Below, in pieces: positions 1-12,309 of a stretch of DNA of 64,000 bases. Numbering within the stretch: position 1 is the stretch's first letter; each line of letters begins with the position of its first letter. The position numbers and the translations under genes were made by a program. The notes below the pieces were generated by a model that was given only the letters and a program-made list of their open reading frames with translations, was not told where the DNA came from and made no database searches. The stretch comes from Formicarius rufipectus (taxonomy: Eukaryota > Chordata > Aves > Passeriformes > Formicariidae), in the NCBI GenBank assembly GCA_013399695.1, contig VXAU01003502.1, positions 62,001-126,000 on the forward strand. Reading direction: 5' to 3'.

Positions 1-1861
1 TGAACAGTGACATCAGAAATGTATCTTCTAATTTATACGCAGACTAGCAATTTTCCATAAGTGAAAAGCCAATTAATCACACCTCTGCTTCATGTTAGGG
101 ACAAAATACAGGCTTATGTGCAGTCCTATGGGCTCTTTTAAATATATAGAAAATAATAAATTTAGTCAGAAAAAGAAACAGTGTTTAGCAGCCATTTCTG
201 ACACGAAATACTTTTATTTTCTTTGTTGAATAGTCAGGTCTTTCTAGTTTTGGAAATGCCAACAATAAAATCCAAAGGTTCAACATGCATTATCTATGAG
301 GTGGAATTTAACAATGATGCATCAAAGAAAAATTAAAAAAGGGCAAGAAAAAGACCAACTTTTGAGACATAAATAGACAACTAAAGGAAATTGGAAAAGA
401 AATCAGTGCAGATTCACACAAGAAATTGAAAGTTATTGCTGACATATTGTTGCACTGGAAAGGCCTCTTTACACCCATCTTCTCATTCCATCATTTAGCA
501 AATGCAATAAATATTGTCTATCCTTCTCAGGATACATGAAATTTCATCCTCTCTTTCACTGCATTTTTTCCCTGCTGATGTTCAAAAACGTTCCCAGAGC
601 AAAGAAAATAGCTATGGAATTTGAACTGGGAGAGGTTTAAGAAAAGAAAAAATGTACAAGGAGCAAAAAGATAAGTTCAGAGTAACAGGTTAGACACACT
701 TCATATTATTGCATTAAACAACTCTGTAAAAATTCAGAAAACCAAAAGAAGCAAAAACAACAAAAAATCAAAATTTCAACAAATATATAAGTTTTCATTA
801 CAAAATTTTTACAAAAGCTTGTTAATTAAAAAAAATTTTAAACAATCATTATTTTCCAAAACTACTAGTGAAAATAGCATTCTAAGAAGGATTGCCATTA
901 AAAAAGAATAAATATATATATATATACAGAGACAGTGAAATTTGTATGTGGAATATCTGAACTAACAGTGGACATAATGTGACACTGGAGGAAGGAGAGT
1001 ATATAAAAAAGAGTTGATCCACAAGCAATAAAAAGAAGATTGATAGCAACAATAACTTCTCTGCTGTTGTGAGTGACTCAGAGCCCCTGGCTGGTTCTTA
1101 CCCATCCATTTGGACCTCCAAGAAGGACCTGATACCACGTATTAACTTTTCAAAAGAATTTGTTTCTCATAAATAAAATACAAAAGAAAAGATACTACAG
1201 AAAAATTAGGCAATTGATCTAGAAAACCCAATAAAAACATAGCTGAAAAGCAGTAGTCTAAACCCAAGAAATCTATAAGCATCCTGAACACTTTGGGAAA
1301 ACTAGTATGTTAGGAGCCCAAATAAAATACGTGCCATAACTCAAAAAGAAAACAAAGCAGTCTAATAATCCCCCTGCATAGCTCAATGGGAAAGTTAAGG
1401 AGGCTGTCACAGGGAAAAGGCCAACAGTTAAAAAATTGAAAGCTTGTTCAAATAATGGAAACAGGTCAAAAGGAAAACAGGGCTTTTGAAAGGTTAAAAG
1501 GACTGCGAAGCATCCACAGAGCAGCTTTTTTTTTTTTTTTACTGATAGTCCTATATTCATTAGATGGTTCAAGAGCCAGATCAGGTCACTTGATCAATGA
1601 GACTGCTTGATGACCAAAGTGTGAAAAAGAGACTCAGGGAATAATATTCCACGGTGGAAAAGCTTGATGAACTCTTTCCATCAGCCCTTACAACACAGCG
1701 CAAACACTGACATCCAACTTTTCCTGTAGTAGGTCAATCAGAGAGTCTTGACAGGATACAGATAAATATATTGAGTGTTTTTAACCACACAGACAATGAA
1801 CGTGTCACCAGGACTGAACGACATTTACCTGGAACAACAGAAGAAACTGTGAGATTGCAAA
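1..1861. other. Gene-free AT-rich DNA
   Basis: I see no gene here. The stretch holds an A-rich segment at about 716-866, a short AT dinucleotide run at 911-927 and a run of 15 T at 1526-1540. The 99-codon minus-strand open frame at 1273-1572 crosses the T run, which translates as poly-lysine. It has no recognisable domain and I treat it as chance. Confidence 0.6.
911..927. repeat. Short (AT)n microsatellite
   Basis: About eight AT units are visible without interruption inside AT-rich DNA. It has no associated element. Confidence 0.85.
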
Positions 1862-1935
1862 GCCACAGCTGGTACATGTCAAATATGCCACAGCTGGTGC
1901 CTGTCAAATACACCACAGCTAGAATCCCCTGTGCT
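1862..1935. repeat. 25-bp minisatellite, about 2.5 copies
   Basis: Two adjacent 25-base units at 1862-1886 and 1887-1911 both start GCCACAGCTGGT and both contain TGTCAAATA. They differ at a few positions. A third, decayed copy starting ACCACAGCT follows at 1912. All copies run head to tail. The block has no coding meaning that I can see, although a 113-codon plus-strand open frame (1771-2112) runs through it because the unit lacks stop codons in that frame. Confidence 0.7.
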
Positions 1936-2360
1936 AAAAGAGTCGTGAGGTGTCAAGATGATTTGTCTATGGGAAAATGGTCAAACAGAGTCTTGGAAGT
2001 ACAGACTGCCAAGTCTGACCTCCAGCCTCAGCATGGCAAGACAAACTGTAATACACTGAAAGGTCACAGAATCAAGACAGCCTTTTGGGAAAGGTCAGCA
2101 CAGCACCTATAAAGGGAATTCTTTACAGGTTCGATGACCATGTCTCTAGACTGATCCAATGAACATCACAGGTTTGGTTCCCCAGGAGTACTTTTGGCAG
2201 GTTCTTTTTGGAAAGACCATCAAAGAAAAAGTGAAAAGAGTTTGGAGAAAAAGTCCTGTTATGGATTGGAAACTGTTTAAAGAATGGGAACCAGAAGGTA
2301 AGGCTCAAAGGTCATTTCACAGAGTGGAGAAAAATCAGTAAATTTGTCCTCAAAGGATCA
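1936..2360. other. Unannotated stretch upstream of an old CR1 piece
   Basis: No gene is supported. This sequence may be a further decayed part of the CR1 fragment that begins near 2361, but I could not follow CR1 similarity through it. Open frames of 60-61 codons on both strands overlap each other and have no recognisable content. Confidence 0.4.
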
Positions 2361-2560
2361 GCTGTGGGGCCAAAGGCATCATCAGAAAGGGCTCTAAGAA
2401 CAAAACAGAAAACTACCACTGTATAAAAACTTGGCACACCCACATCTTGATTACTGTGCATGGTTCTTATCTCTGCACACCCAGAAGGACATTGCGTAGA
2501 TAAAGAAGATGCGGAGAAGAAAATATTTATAAGGACAGAGTTGTATCTGGAAAGATTAAA
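2361..2560 (+). mobile_element. Old CR1 LINE fragment (3'-proximal coding region)
   Basis: The stretch reads, in plus orientation, like the end of the CR1 reverse transcriptase frame: a GGCCAA-GGCATC block, then ATAAAA-CTTGG, then CCACATCTTGA-TACTGTGC, and finally AGAAGGACATTG. In intact bird CR1 copies these blocks occur in this order and spacing. Divergence is high and the downstream part (after about 2510) can hardly be followed, so this is an ancient, truncated, inactive copy. The exact ends are uncertain by tens of bases. Confidence 0.55.
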
Positions 2561-3313
2561 AAATATTTGTTTTACAGTTTGGAGAGAAGACAGTGCAAAC
2601 CAGATTGAAATAAAAAAGAAATCATGAAGTCAGTAGATTATCAGGATGCAACTTGCATGAACACTTCAGAATCAGCTTCAGAACACTGAAAGTCATCTAA
2701 AGCAGTTTAAAGGCTGTAGCTCTTTACATAGATGCTAGTGAAGTGGATGCTGTAGGAATTTATGGAAACAGACAGGACCAACAGATTTGGCAACAGATTA
2801 GCCATAGGTATCAAATCCACAAACAGACACGTTACTGATTGCAGCAGGGCACACCGAGGGTGTTTTACAGGGGAAGGGAAAGCTTACTGCAGGTGACAGA
2901 TGGACTCACGTTTTCTTCTTGCACAGTCTCAATTTCTGCACTGTCAGAATCAGAAGCCTGCACTACATGGGCCACTGGTACAACCCAGCAGGATATTTCA
3001 TTTTTTCTTAAGACATGAAATAATGTGACTTAAGCCCTACCTTGAGGACATCTCTATAACAATGTTTTATTTATTCTTTTCTTCTCCTCTGATATCATCC
3101 ATCAGTCTGGTCTATAGCATCAATATAACCAAGACGTCAAAGCAGCAGTCTAGACCTAGTTAGATGCTTTATCAGGGTGGAAGATTCCTAGCCATTTCCT
3201 GCTTCTCCCAGGTTTTATCCCCCATGTATTATTCTAAACAGATAGAATGTTACTGGAAGAAATGAAAAGATACAGAAGCTCATAGAATAAAGAGACCTTT
3301 CATTCCGTTCTGG
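2561..3313. other. No feature seen
   Basis: I found no gene, RNA or clear repeat between the old CR1 piece and the T-rich tract. It could include unreadable CR1 remains near its left edge. Confidence 0.5.
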
Positions 3314-3344
3314 TTTTTTTTTTTTTGTTTTTTTTTTTTTTTTT
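3314..3344. repeat. T-rich homopolymer (one G interruption)
   Basis: A run of 31 bases is all T except for one G at 3327. It may mark a decayed poly(A) tail on the minus strand, but no parent element is visible beside it. Confidence 0.85.
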
Positions 3345-3431
3345 ACATTTCATTCCTGTATTTTACATGGTGTGGCCATGGGCCTGATAGAAAAAGACTG
3401 AAATGAGGAAAGAAAGAAAGAAATTTTCCAG

Positions 3432-3516
3432 GATTTGGTTGGTTAGTTGCTGTGGTTTGGAAGTTTTTTGGTGTTTGGGGTTTTGTTTGTCTGTTTTATT
3501 ATTGTTGGGGTTTTTA
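3432..3516. repeat. T/G-only low-complexity tract
   Basis: The block is dominated by GTTT, GGTT and TTTTG words with very few A or C. It belongs to a recurring class in this window; complementary A/C tracts occur at about 23.0, 48.9, 59.3 and 61.9 kb. No unit dominates enough to call a true microsatellite. Confidence 0.65.
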
Positions 3517-6500
3517 TCCAGCTTGTCTTGTTTCCTGGCATAGCTATAATAGAGATGAAAATAACAGACTACCTTCAGGGTAACACAGAATTCTTGCCAC
3601 TCAGATTTTCTAGGCAATGCCTACTGAAGTTCACTTTCAATTTTCACAGGGTCCAGGGTCCTCTACCACTTTATCTTATTCAAGATATAAGGAACTCAGG
3701 ACAGAAAATGTCTTATTTTCTGTGTGAAACATCATACTGATGTTTATGACTTTCTAGGTCTCAGCTAGAGAGGAGGAAAAAAGGAGTAAGGACCTACACA
3801 TACACTCAGATGCATCCACATACTGATCAAAATGAAAATTAAAAAGTTCTGCTTTGAAAAACTGAAAAATATGGGTAACATTTATTCATCTTGCAATCTA
3901 TGTTTGAAAAATGCTTGCCTGAATGTGTGAAGTGTTGGCACAGCACACCACTGTCATGTGTTGGCCTATTTCAAGGACAGTATCAATTTGAACCAACTGT
4001 TACACAGAGAGGCCTTATTTCTGCTGGTCTGCAGCAGAATATTTGCTTTTCTGTATAATTTCCTAAATTCTTGATACCTCTGATTTCCCTGCTGCTTTAC
4101 ATACCTAGCCAGTTAGAAGCAAGATAAAATGTGACAACTCAGATATTCCAATTTAGCAAGATACATTTTGCTAAATCATCCCTATGCAACTACTGTCTAT
4201 TTGTGTCTAGCAACATCTGGCAAATAAGCACTGATATATTATAATGTTTATCATGCCAGATGGCAATATGTCTCCAATGTCACCTGCAGGATGAAATAAA
4301 AGCTTTGTTATCACTGTTTCTTACCCACCCACTCACTTCCTCCTTCCCTCCCTCTCCAGTCATCATATGAGAGCTCAATTGTCTGCTGGCAGAGCATGTC
4401 TGGTTAAATATTAAAATAAATGTAGGAAATGACAACAGGTCACTACATAACCCTAATTGCTTAAAGGTATAAAACATTTAATTACTATGAATTTTATGGT
4501 AATTCAATGACATACTATTTTCACTATAAACACTACAATTTCTGCACAATTTAAAATTCCTAGTAAACTATCACTCTGGACAGTGCTAATTGTCCAAGGG
4601 GAAAAAAAAAAATATCCAAGTTCATGCTTATTTGAATGCATGCTCATGAAGTCAAAAGGAAGAATTTTCAGTTGCATCCATGGAATATCAAGTGAATTCT
4701 TCCACTTGGGATTCCCCATATGTTTCCTCCTTGAACAAGGGTAGTTAGAAGTTATTTTAATCTGCTATTAATGGAATTTACCTATCAGTCTCTTTTCTCA
4801 GAGTGCTCCTTGGGATGGATTTAAGGTGGGGTTCCAAAACAGTAAGGTGGAAAATAACTGAGTCATTCTCTTGGCTTGTTGTTCAAAAAGGGGTTTTTTT
4901 CTCATTTCCCTTAGTTTCCAAGTGAATATTCTATTATACTTTATCAACAAAATCTTGGTTATCTTCAAGCACAGTGTGATTTATTTTGGACCAGTTGGGA
5001 TGAAAGCTTCTATGGATCAAATATATTTTTAGCCTAAAAGGTATTTCTTTTCAAAAATCAGTATCAGAAACTATTAAAACATCTAAGTCTCACAATTTTT
5101 TCATATTTTAAGTGATCTATTTCCAGGGAAAAAAAAATACACTCTGTTTCACTAGAAGTTCCCTTTTAACAAGCAAATTAAGATATCTGCCATTTATCAG
5201 GATTCAGCTTCCACATAAAAAAAATGCAAAACTGAAAAACACTACCCTTTTTAAGGTGAACTGTTGTTAAAATTCATAGATAAAGAGTAATATTAGCAAT
5301 ACAATTATCTTTGAATATATTTCTCAAGGCCTGAAATAGCAGCACAAACTCTCATGCTTCCTTTGGCATTTTTATTCTTAAGACCTGTAGTCATTGGCCT
5401 ACATGACATATGAACAAAGAACTGCTTGGTTGTGTTTTGTCCCCTAATAACTGTTCAATTTCACTTATATTCTCACCAAATGAGTGTTAAAAATGAAAAT
5501 GAAGTAGTGATTAGGGGGCCAAATACACAATTGTGTAATTCTTAATAGCTAGTGCAGCTACTTAATAGTGGTGGCAAATTAAGCATGTTATCCAAGCAAA
5601 TGAACCCTTCTTTAGATCATCTGGAGAAGGTCTTATGACTCTCAACCATTTGGAAATCAATCAACACAAGTCCTTCCTTTGACTTTAGAGATGTGGGGAT
5701 TGGACCTTGTTTCACAAAAGGAAAGCCAGAGTGGTTGTAAAGAGATGTGTTTCCCACTTAGTGCAGTGCCTGAACTGAAACACATAAGTCTAAAACTAAG
5801 TATTTAAACAAGTAAAAAAAGGGTCATAATCCAAACTATTTTTGTACCTACTGCTAAAAATTAAAGTAGGGCTCAGGAAATATGAAAACTATTTCCTATT
5901 TACCTTCAACTGTAGATTGTTCACTTTTGAACATCTAAGCTTGACAGTTTGGCTTACTTTCCCAAGTTCAGAGTTGCATCAAATTTAGCTGCAGATGATG
6001 GAAGAAATTAACTGCTTCTAGTAATCCCAAGAGTGTGCAGGTGAGAAACAGGATCGATTTTATCTTTTTAAGAATCTCTTTAAAATAAGTACGTATTACT
6101 TTCTTATAATATGACATATAAGTTGAAGTTGCATATATTAAACCGAAGACAATAAAAGTTTTAATGGAATTTCTACTTCTACAGTATGATACTTCTGAGC
6201 CTGTCTGATTGCAGTAGTGCCCAGAAGACAGAGTAAAGGGACATGACCTTCTGTATAAATACAGAAAACAGACTTGGTCCCCACTGGAAAGTCCCAAAAG
6301 ACTTTTTAGATCAGATTTCCAGAGCACTGGGGGGAAAAAAAAATAAAATTATTTTGGCAAAATATTTCTGACTCAAAGGTAAAACTGAGGAAGAAAGCCT
6401 ATGACTGCAGATTTCCCCCAGTCTACAGAAATGCTGAGGATTCACTTCAGATTCATTCCTGTCACTTTAGCTGGCCAAAATCATCAATCTAATGATTCTA

Positions 6501-7703
6501 TATGCTCAGACAGGTTATCTGGTAGAGGCACCTGCATTTGCACACCACGTGGATGCCATGGGATTGGGTTGGATCCCTTACCTTCCCTCAGTGACTGTCC
6601 AGGGAGAAGTCTTCTTCCCAAGGTCACAAACTCTGCTTCAATGTTATAGGGAGATGAACTTGCCTCCTGAGAGCAAAGGGGAGATGTACACAGAGGATGT
6701 AGATAAACTCACTTAAGCCACCCAGAAGGTGACTGCCAGGCTTCAGGCAGCCCTGAGCTCTCTTCAGTGAGGGTTAAGCTGTTGTCTTGTGCCAGGATAT
6801 AGTGTTGTGAGCTACTCTGAGGGCAATGCAGATATACCCTGAGTCCACTAAGTCTCTGGGGGATCATTCTTTGCCTTACACAGCATGTCAGAGCCCACGG
6901 AAAGCAATTTTTCTTTCAGTGCCTCCTTTTCAACTGGGAAACATTCGAAGGGAAGCACTTGCCCCTTGAGGGCTCAAGTGAGTACTTTGTTTTGCCTAGT
7001 AAGGGCACTCCAATAGCTCTTCTGGGAAAGTACACCATATTTCACATCATGCCATGCACTTTCAAGGGGCTTTGCAGAAATGGCTTGTTCTGGGACATTT
7101 ATGAAATATAATTAGGAAGAAAAATAAAGAAACTTTTTTTCTCTTTCAGGTTGAGATAATCCACAGTGAGAAAAATAAGACTCTTTTTGTTTTTTCCTTG
7201 CCCAAAGTGCTCCAACTGCTAAGACATCTTTGAGACAGAAGTGTTTTAATTTCCTAACTTATAAAGCAAGCAGTTACGATATTCAAGGAGACAGTGTAGG
7301 GTTTGTGCTGCTAATTTTTTAGCAAGGAAAGCACCAATTATCTGTATCCATAGACCAGCAGACATTCCTCTATGGGACTGTCAGAGTTGGTATCTGCAGG
7401 AACAGCAGTGGATGCATCAGGTACCAAAGTGGTTATGCTACTGTTTAGTACAAGGGGTACTAAGGCCAGAAATTACTGTTGTCTTCTGGGTCATCTCTAG
7501 AAAAAAAACACTTGTAGAGTGAAATCATAGTGTGTAAGGCAATGTAAAACTTCAGCTTTTTAGGTAGGAAGGCAGCAGGATAGCAGGAGAAGAGAGGGGA
7601 GGGAGGGAGTCAATTCACAGAATCTGACATACATCACTAAGTAAGGTTCTATCAGTCATCTGGATGTCCTAGCCTTCAAAATGAATGAACAGTGTGTTTT
7701 CTC
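3517..7703. other. Gene-free stretch with purine and pyrimidine tracts
   Basis: No gene is supported in this 4.2 kb. Two strand-biased tracts are visible: a C/T-rich one at 4321-4358 and a purine-rich one at 7575-7609. The longest open frame (119 codons, minus, 5968-6327) has no recognisable domain and shows no coding-type codon bias. Confidence 0.55.
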
Positions 7704-7829
7704 CACAGAATATTCTGAGCTGGAAGGATCCACACGGATCAAGTTCAGCTCTTAAGTGAATGGCTCATATAGGGATCAAACCCTTGACTTTATTAGCACC
7801 ATGTTTTAATCAACTGAGTTAATCTCAGG
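7704..7829 (-). mobile_element. tRNA-Ile-derived SINE with CR1-like tail (TguSINE1-type)
   Basis: Read on the minus strand, this 126-base unit has two joined modules. Bases 7829-7761 resemble a tRNA-Ile(AAT) gene: the D-arm word CTCAGTTG, the block TGGTGCTAATAA around the anticodon, GATCCC in the T-arm, and the terminal GAGCCA. About six bases are missing before the T-loop. It is followed by a CR1-type 3' end at about 7751-7704: GAGCTGAACTTGATCC, then a TCCTTCCAGCTC block, then AATATTCTGTG. A tRNA-Ile head on a CR1 tail is the known design of the passerine SINE family TguSINE1, which is mobilised by the CR1 machinery. Internal promoter boxes are mutated, so the copy should be dead. No clear target-site duplication was found. 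This is the best taxonomic marker in the window. Confidence 0.85.
7761..7829 (-). pseudogene. tRNA-Ile(AAT)-like head of the SINE
   Basis: The anticodon loop CTAATAA occupies 7796-7790, with AAT at 7794-7792. The A-box-like and B-box-like regions are recognisable but carry substitutions, and a deletion of about six bases shortens the variable/T-arm region. A working cloverleaf is therefore not expected. I interpret it as SINE sequence, not an independent tRNA gene. Confidence 0.8.
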
Positions 7830-10189
7830 AAGGTTTTTTTCACAGCTGGAAGGAAATAAAATAAAGGAAAATGGGGGTACATACAGCTATAATGGGAATG
7901 GAAATGGTCCCACTCACTGACAAGAAGGAGTTCAGGAAGTCAGTAAGAGACACCCTACATGCTCCTGCGGCTCATGAGTCTATGCCTGCATGGAGATGGC
8001 TGCTACATGAACCCAGACGCAAGCGATAAGAAGGGCATGGACTGGCAGATGTTAAACAAAATCTTTATTCTCAGCCTGAAGCATAACTCAGAAGCACCAG
8101 AGAGCATTTGCCAAGCAGAATAAAGCAGGATATGATGTTTCAATTGCTGTTTATTAAGTTAGAAAAGCACTAAATGAGGTGTATGTATGAACTGCCAGAT
8201 CTACTGGTGGATGATGGGGTCATTCAGAATGATTTCCCTCTTGCTGGGGATGCACACAGCTCTGCACAAGCTGGGGCATTTGCTCATGGAGCTCCCTGCC
8301 CAGCCAGTCAAGTCTGCCACTTGCATAATTTCTGACCACCAACCAAATGCCTTTTGTGACTTAGACAGTGGTTAAAATTTTTTGCTTGATAAGTTGTTTC
8401 ATATGAGGTTTCACTTAACATAGCTTAATGCCAACCCAATAAAATATGAGAATGAATGGAGGTTTTGTTTCTTTTCCCAGCTGGTAATAACAGAGCTCAG
8501 AAAGGCTTTAGAAAAGAAGTTTGATTGAGAAGTATAAAGAAAGGAGAGGGGGAAATGAACATTTATAGGGATAAAATTGACTTTTACTTTTTAATTGTAG
8601 TATAGTTCATTTCAACAGTGTCAAAAGATTTTGGGTCTTTTCATGGTGTTTTACTTTGGGTTTTTCCATCAGTGTGAGCTGTAGAGTGAAAAACATGATG
8701 TTTTGAACCTCTAGAAACAAAATCAATGGCAATAATAACAACATTTAATATTCTCTATTACTTTTCTCTCTGGTTATGTGTTTGCAAACACACAGATATC
8801 ATGGGAAAAAAAACTATGAGCACTTCAGCTGTTGTCCGGCTTTCCTCTGTATTTGTGCAGGTCATACATAGTACATGGACTGCAAGGGCTCACTAGATCT
8901 GTGCTGGATGACATCCTGCACAAGGCAGGTCCCAGCCCAGGCAGCCGTAATGAGGAACAACATTATCAAGGTGCTACATGCAAGGGCAAAGCACCATGGC
9001 TTGTATTATCCTTTTTTGTGTCTATGGATAGCTAGTCTCTCTCCCTGCAGGCTTCTTTCCTTGTATGTAAAGAGGCCTCTCGCTCTTGAACGTCTCTGGA
9101 AAACCTGGAGAGGTTTTCTTCCACAAAACTTTGCATTCGTGAATATATTTCTGAAATATAATTGTGTCCACTTTTTCTCTGAACTCTCCCTAACTTTCCT
9201 GAGTTGTCTTTGCAACACAGTGTTTGTAATAGACTGCTGTATTCAATTATATTCCCAGCAGTGCTATGTAGAGAAAAAAAAAAAATTTTTACTTCTCTTA
9301 TATGCAGAAAACCATCTTCCTCATTCCTCTTGTCCCTGGCCTGAATGCAAAATCTCAAATCTATTGTAGTGTCTTTTCAGCTCAAATAAAAATGTAATTA
9401 CTTTTCATAAGAAGTTTTAACCCTGCAATATTGAAACTTCTGGATTTACTGACGTTGAGAAGGAATGACCCAACCTGACTCAGACTGACAGCTCTGGCCC
9501 ATCCGAACTGCACAGCTATTGCTGCCAGCTGCACACAGAGCCAGCACAGCTCAGGGGAAACCCTGCCTGGAGAAGTAAAAGGCAGCAGAGGAAAACGCTC
9601 CTCAGGCTCTCTGAAGGGTGGGATGGACAGGGGAGCATGTGAGAGGTTCAATATAGATATGGATACCAGAAATGATCTTTTCTATCAGGCAGTATGCCAT
9701 ATAGTCTTTGAAATGAAGGTAGTACATCTAAGGAGTAAGGAGAGGAGTGAATTTTGAGCTGGTCTCAAAGAGTCTGGGTTGCTCTGTTCAAAGGAGAGAA
9801 ACAGGAGGGGTAAGAGGAACAAGGAAGTAACTTATGCAAATGCATGTCTTGGCTTGGATCACTTTCCAGGAGTGACTTTTTTTTTTCTCCTATCTTACAA
9901 CCCGGTCCAACTTTACCAGGTGCATATTTTAATTTTAATTTTACGCCTCAAGAGATTTGGCCCACATGAACCCTTGTAAACCTATTGGTTCTCTGGTACC
10001 TTGAGTTTACATCTGGAGAAAAACTTCCCATTTCTCACTAAGAGATGTCTTTTAATTTGGTGAGAAAACATGCATTTTGGCAAAAAGGATTTTACAGGGA
10101 CAACATGTAGTTTTACAAAAAAATTACAACCGATTACCAGGAATAAAAAGCATTGATATAGTAAGGAACTTTTGTTAAACCCTGGTTTC
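7830..10189. other. Gene-free stretch with a mildly GC-rich patch
   Basis: No gene is supported. Bases 9465-9620 are richer in G and C than their surroundings but contain few CpG, so this is not a CpG island. The 164-codon plus-strand frame at 8875-9369 and the overlapping minus frames at 9006-9358 have no recognisable domains, and the former contains a lysine run encoded by an A tract. Confidence 0.5.
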
Positions 10190-10459
10190 ATCTGTTCTGA
10201 TCTCTACAGCCAAACTCCCAGGTGGGTCCTGTGACCCATGGGCCACTCTGGGGTCCCAGGCCAGGGTGAGGGGCTGTGTTCTCACCGTCCCTGCCAACCC
10301 AGCTGGGTCAGGGCTCCAGGAGCTGTGGGGTGTTATAGTTTTCCTGGGCTTTTTTTGACTGACAGCCATTCCAGGGCTTCCCCATGTGGGCTCCAGGCCC
10401 TGCCATGAGGGATACACTGCCACCCCATCACCATGAGGTTTGACACATCCCTGCCCCCT
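10190..10459. other. GC-rich island of unknown origin
   Basis: This block is visibly GC-rich (many CCAGG, GGGCTCC and CCTGCC words) in an AT-rich background and ends abruptly in a CA/C-rich microsatellite. CpG is scarce, so it is not a classical CpG island promoter. No CR1 or LTR signature was recognised. It could be an unrecognised repeat insertion or an old retrocopy. The minus-strand frames running through it look like composition effects. Confidence 0.4.
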
Positions 10460-10489
10460 ACACACACACACACCCCCCCACACACACAC
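10460..10489. repeat. (CA)n / C-run / (CA)n compound microsatellite
   Basis: Two CA dinucleotide blocks flank a pure C run of about eight bases. It forms the right edge of the GC-rich patch. Confidence 0.85.
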
Positions 10490-11208
10490 CAGGTGGTTCT
10501 AATAAGTGATCTGGTGTCTAATATGTCATCCACAGTGTATATGTGAGCAATCAACCTAACTTCAGACTGCTAAATGAAAGTGGCAAGGACTTCATCCTAT
10601 CAGTCTAAAGCATCTAGTTTCAGGAATACCTACATTCTAATAACCTGAAGATCACGGAAACACAGGACTTCTATTAGGGTTCAGTATAAAGACAGCATAC
10701 CTCACTAAAGTTAGCAATGATATTACAAAAAACATGTCTAGACCAACCTGTGGTGATATTCTGAAGCCCTTTGCTACAGACACCAGCAAGAACAGGTCCT
10801 GGAACTTAAAGTCACACAAGTCTGACTTTATACTGTTTATATGCTGCTTTCACAGAGCTTGGTCCTAATCTCCTTGGTATAAATCAGCAGGAAGCTTATT
10901 TATGTCATTAAGTTATATCAAGAAAATCAAAGTGCTTAGGCCCAGCTTCACTTCCTCTTACTAATATTCTGCCAGGATTATTGATAACTCTGGTGCACAG
11001 GCAAGGAAACTATGAAAAATATTCATTTCAAGCTCCACTGCAAGCAGAGTAAAATAATCAATATACATTTACAAACAAGAAAGAGAAAACAAACCACACT
11101 TGCTTTGGAACCACTCTAGACTTACAAATCAAATATAGTATGAATAATTGGATCAAAATAGTAAGTATACAGCTAAAATAAACTGTATAAAAGAACAGTC
11201 TCCAGATT
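10490..11208. other. No feature seen
   Basis: AT-rich DNA without a recognisable gene, RNA or repeat. Confidence 0.5.
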
Positions 11209-11262
11209 AAAAAAAAAAAAAAATAATTTATTGTTTTCTTCCACTTTTTTTTTTTTTTTTTT
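11209..11262. repeat. Facing A15 and T18 tracts
   Basis: A run of 15 A (11209-11223) is followed after about 21 bases by a run of 18 T (11245-11262). Together they form an imperfect inverted repeat that could fold as a hairpin. It is likely two independent homopolymer expansions. Confidence 0.75.
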
Positions 11263-12309
11263 AATTTACCTCATTAAATACAATTTTTGTTGTTTTGGTT
11301 CTGTCTGAAGTAAGTTTCACTTCCATGTTCCTTGATATGGGAATAGCAAAGTTCCCTGGCTTTGTCACAGATATCTTTTTAGAAGAACACGTACCTGAAC
11401 TAAATGATTAAGCATTTTGTGTTTTTCCATCCTTTCAGTTTGCACAAGGACTTATTTTGCCCTTTTTTTTTTTTTCCCCCAGGTATCATCAAAATTAGTT
11501 TTCATTTTGATCAAAAGTAAACATTCTACCAAAAAAAACCCAATAACAAAACTAAACTTGGTTTTGGAAAAAAAGCAAACATACCATTTAGTCCCAAGTG
11601 TTCCAATGTTTTATTTGAACATTGATTTTATTTAATTGCTTAATCCTGTTTTCCAAATTTCTTTAGAACATACCCTTATACCATCTAAATGTTGTAAGTT
11701 GTTGGTTTCTGTTAGATAGACCATAGAATGCAGAATAATTTTGTGATTCGGTGCTCAGCTGGAGTTGTTCCTTACTTACCACAGAAAAGCAGATGTTTCA
11801 TATCCTCTGGGTAACTATAGACCATAAAATGTCATTGTTTTTTTTTTTCCTTTTTTAAAATAAAAAACCCCAAACTAACTATTTAATGGTTCCATGGTAT
11901 TTCCCATTCTAAATAGAGGGACTCATTCACCAAGAACAATGAAATATTAAAACCCTATATGAATTTGAAGCACATAATAAGAGCAAGCCTCAACAGCAGA
12001 ATCTTATTCTTTAATGCTTTCTCTTCTCTACCCCTATAAGCAGTAAATATTTGTTTCTGTACAATTCAAACATATTACTCCATCACTAATAAGAATGCAG
12101 TAGTGACTATCAGCAGGAGGAAAATACTTTACTGGGAATGTCCCAAAGATGAACTGGAAATTAAGAAAACTGCATAGCAGTGTTTTTTGGGTTTTTTTCA
12201 GAGCAAGGATGTATGGACAGGTCCCTTTGTATAACCTTGGCTGTGAACTTGTTAGGAAGAATGTAAGTTGTTCTGTGGTGTGCTTATGGACATGATATCA
12301 AGGAGTAAT
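11263..12309. other. No feature seen
   Basis: AT-rich DNA. Short T and G/T tracts occur near 11462 and 12180, and the longest open frame is 72 codons. Nothing is recognisable. Confidence 0.5.

Noticed and set aside
7761..7829. A functional tRNA-Ile gene
   Set aside because: About six bases are missing near the T-arm, promoter boxes are mutated, and a CR1-type tail is attached. It is a SINE head.
8875..9369. 164-codon plus-strand open frame
   Set aside because: There is no domain, it contains a lysine run from an A tract, it overlaps two open minus-strand frames, and its codon use matches the background.
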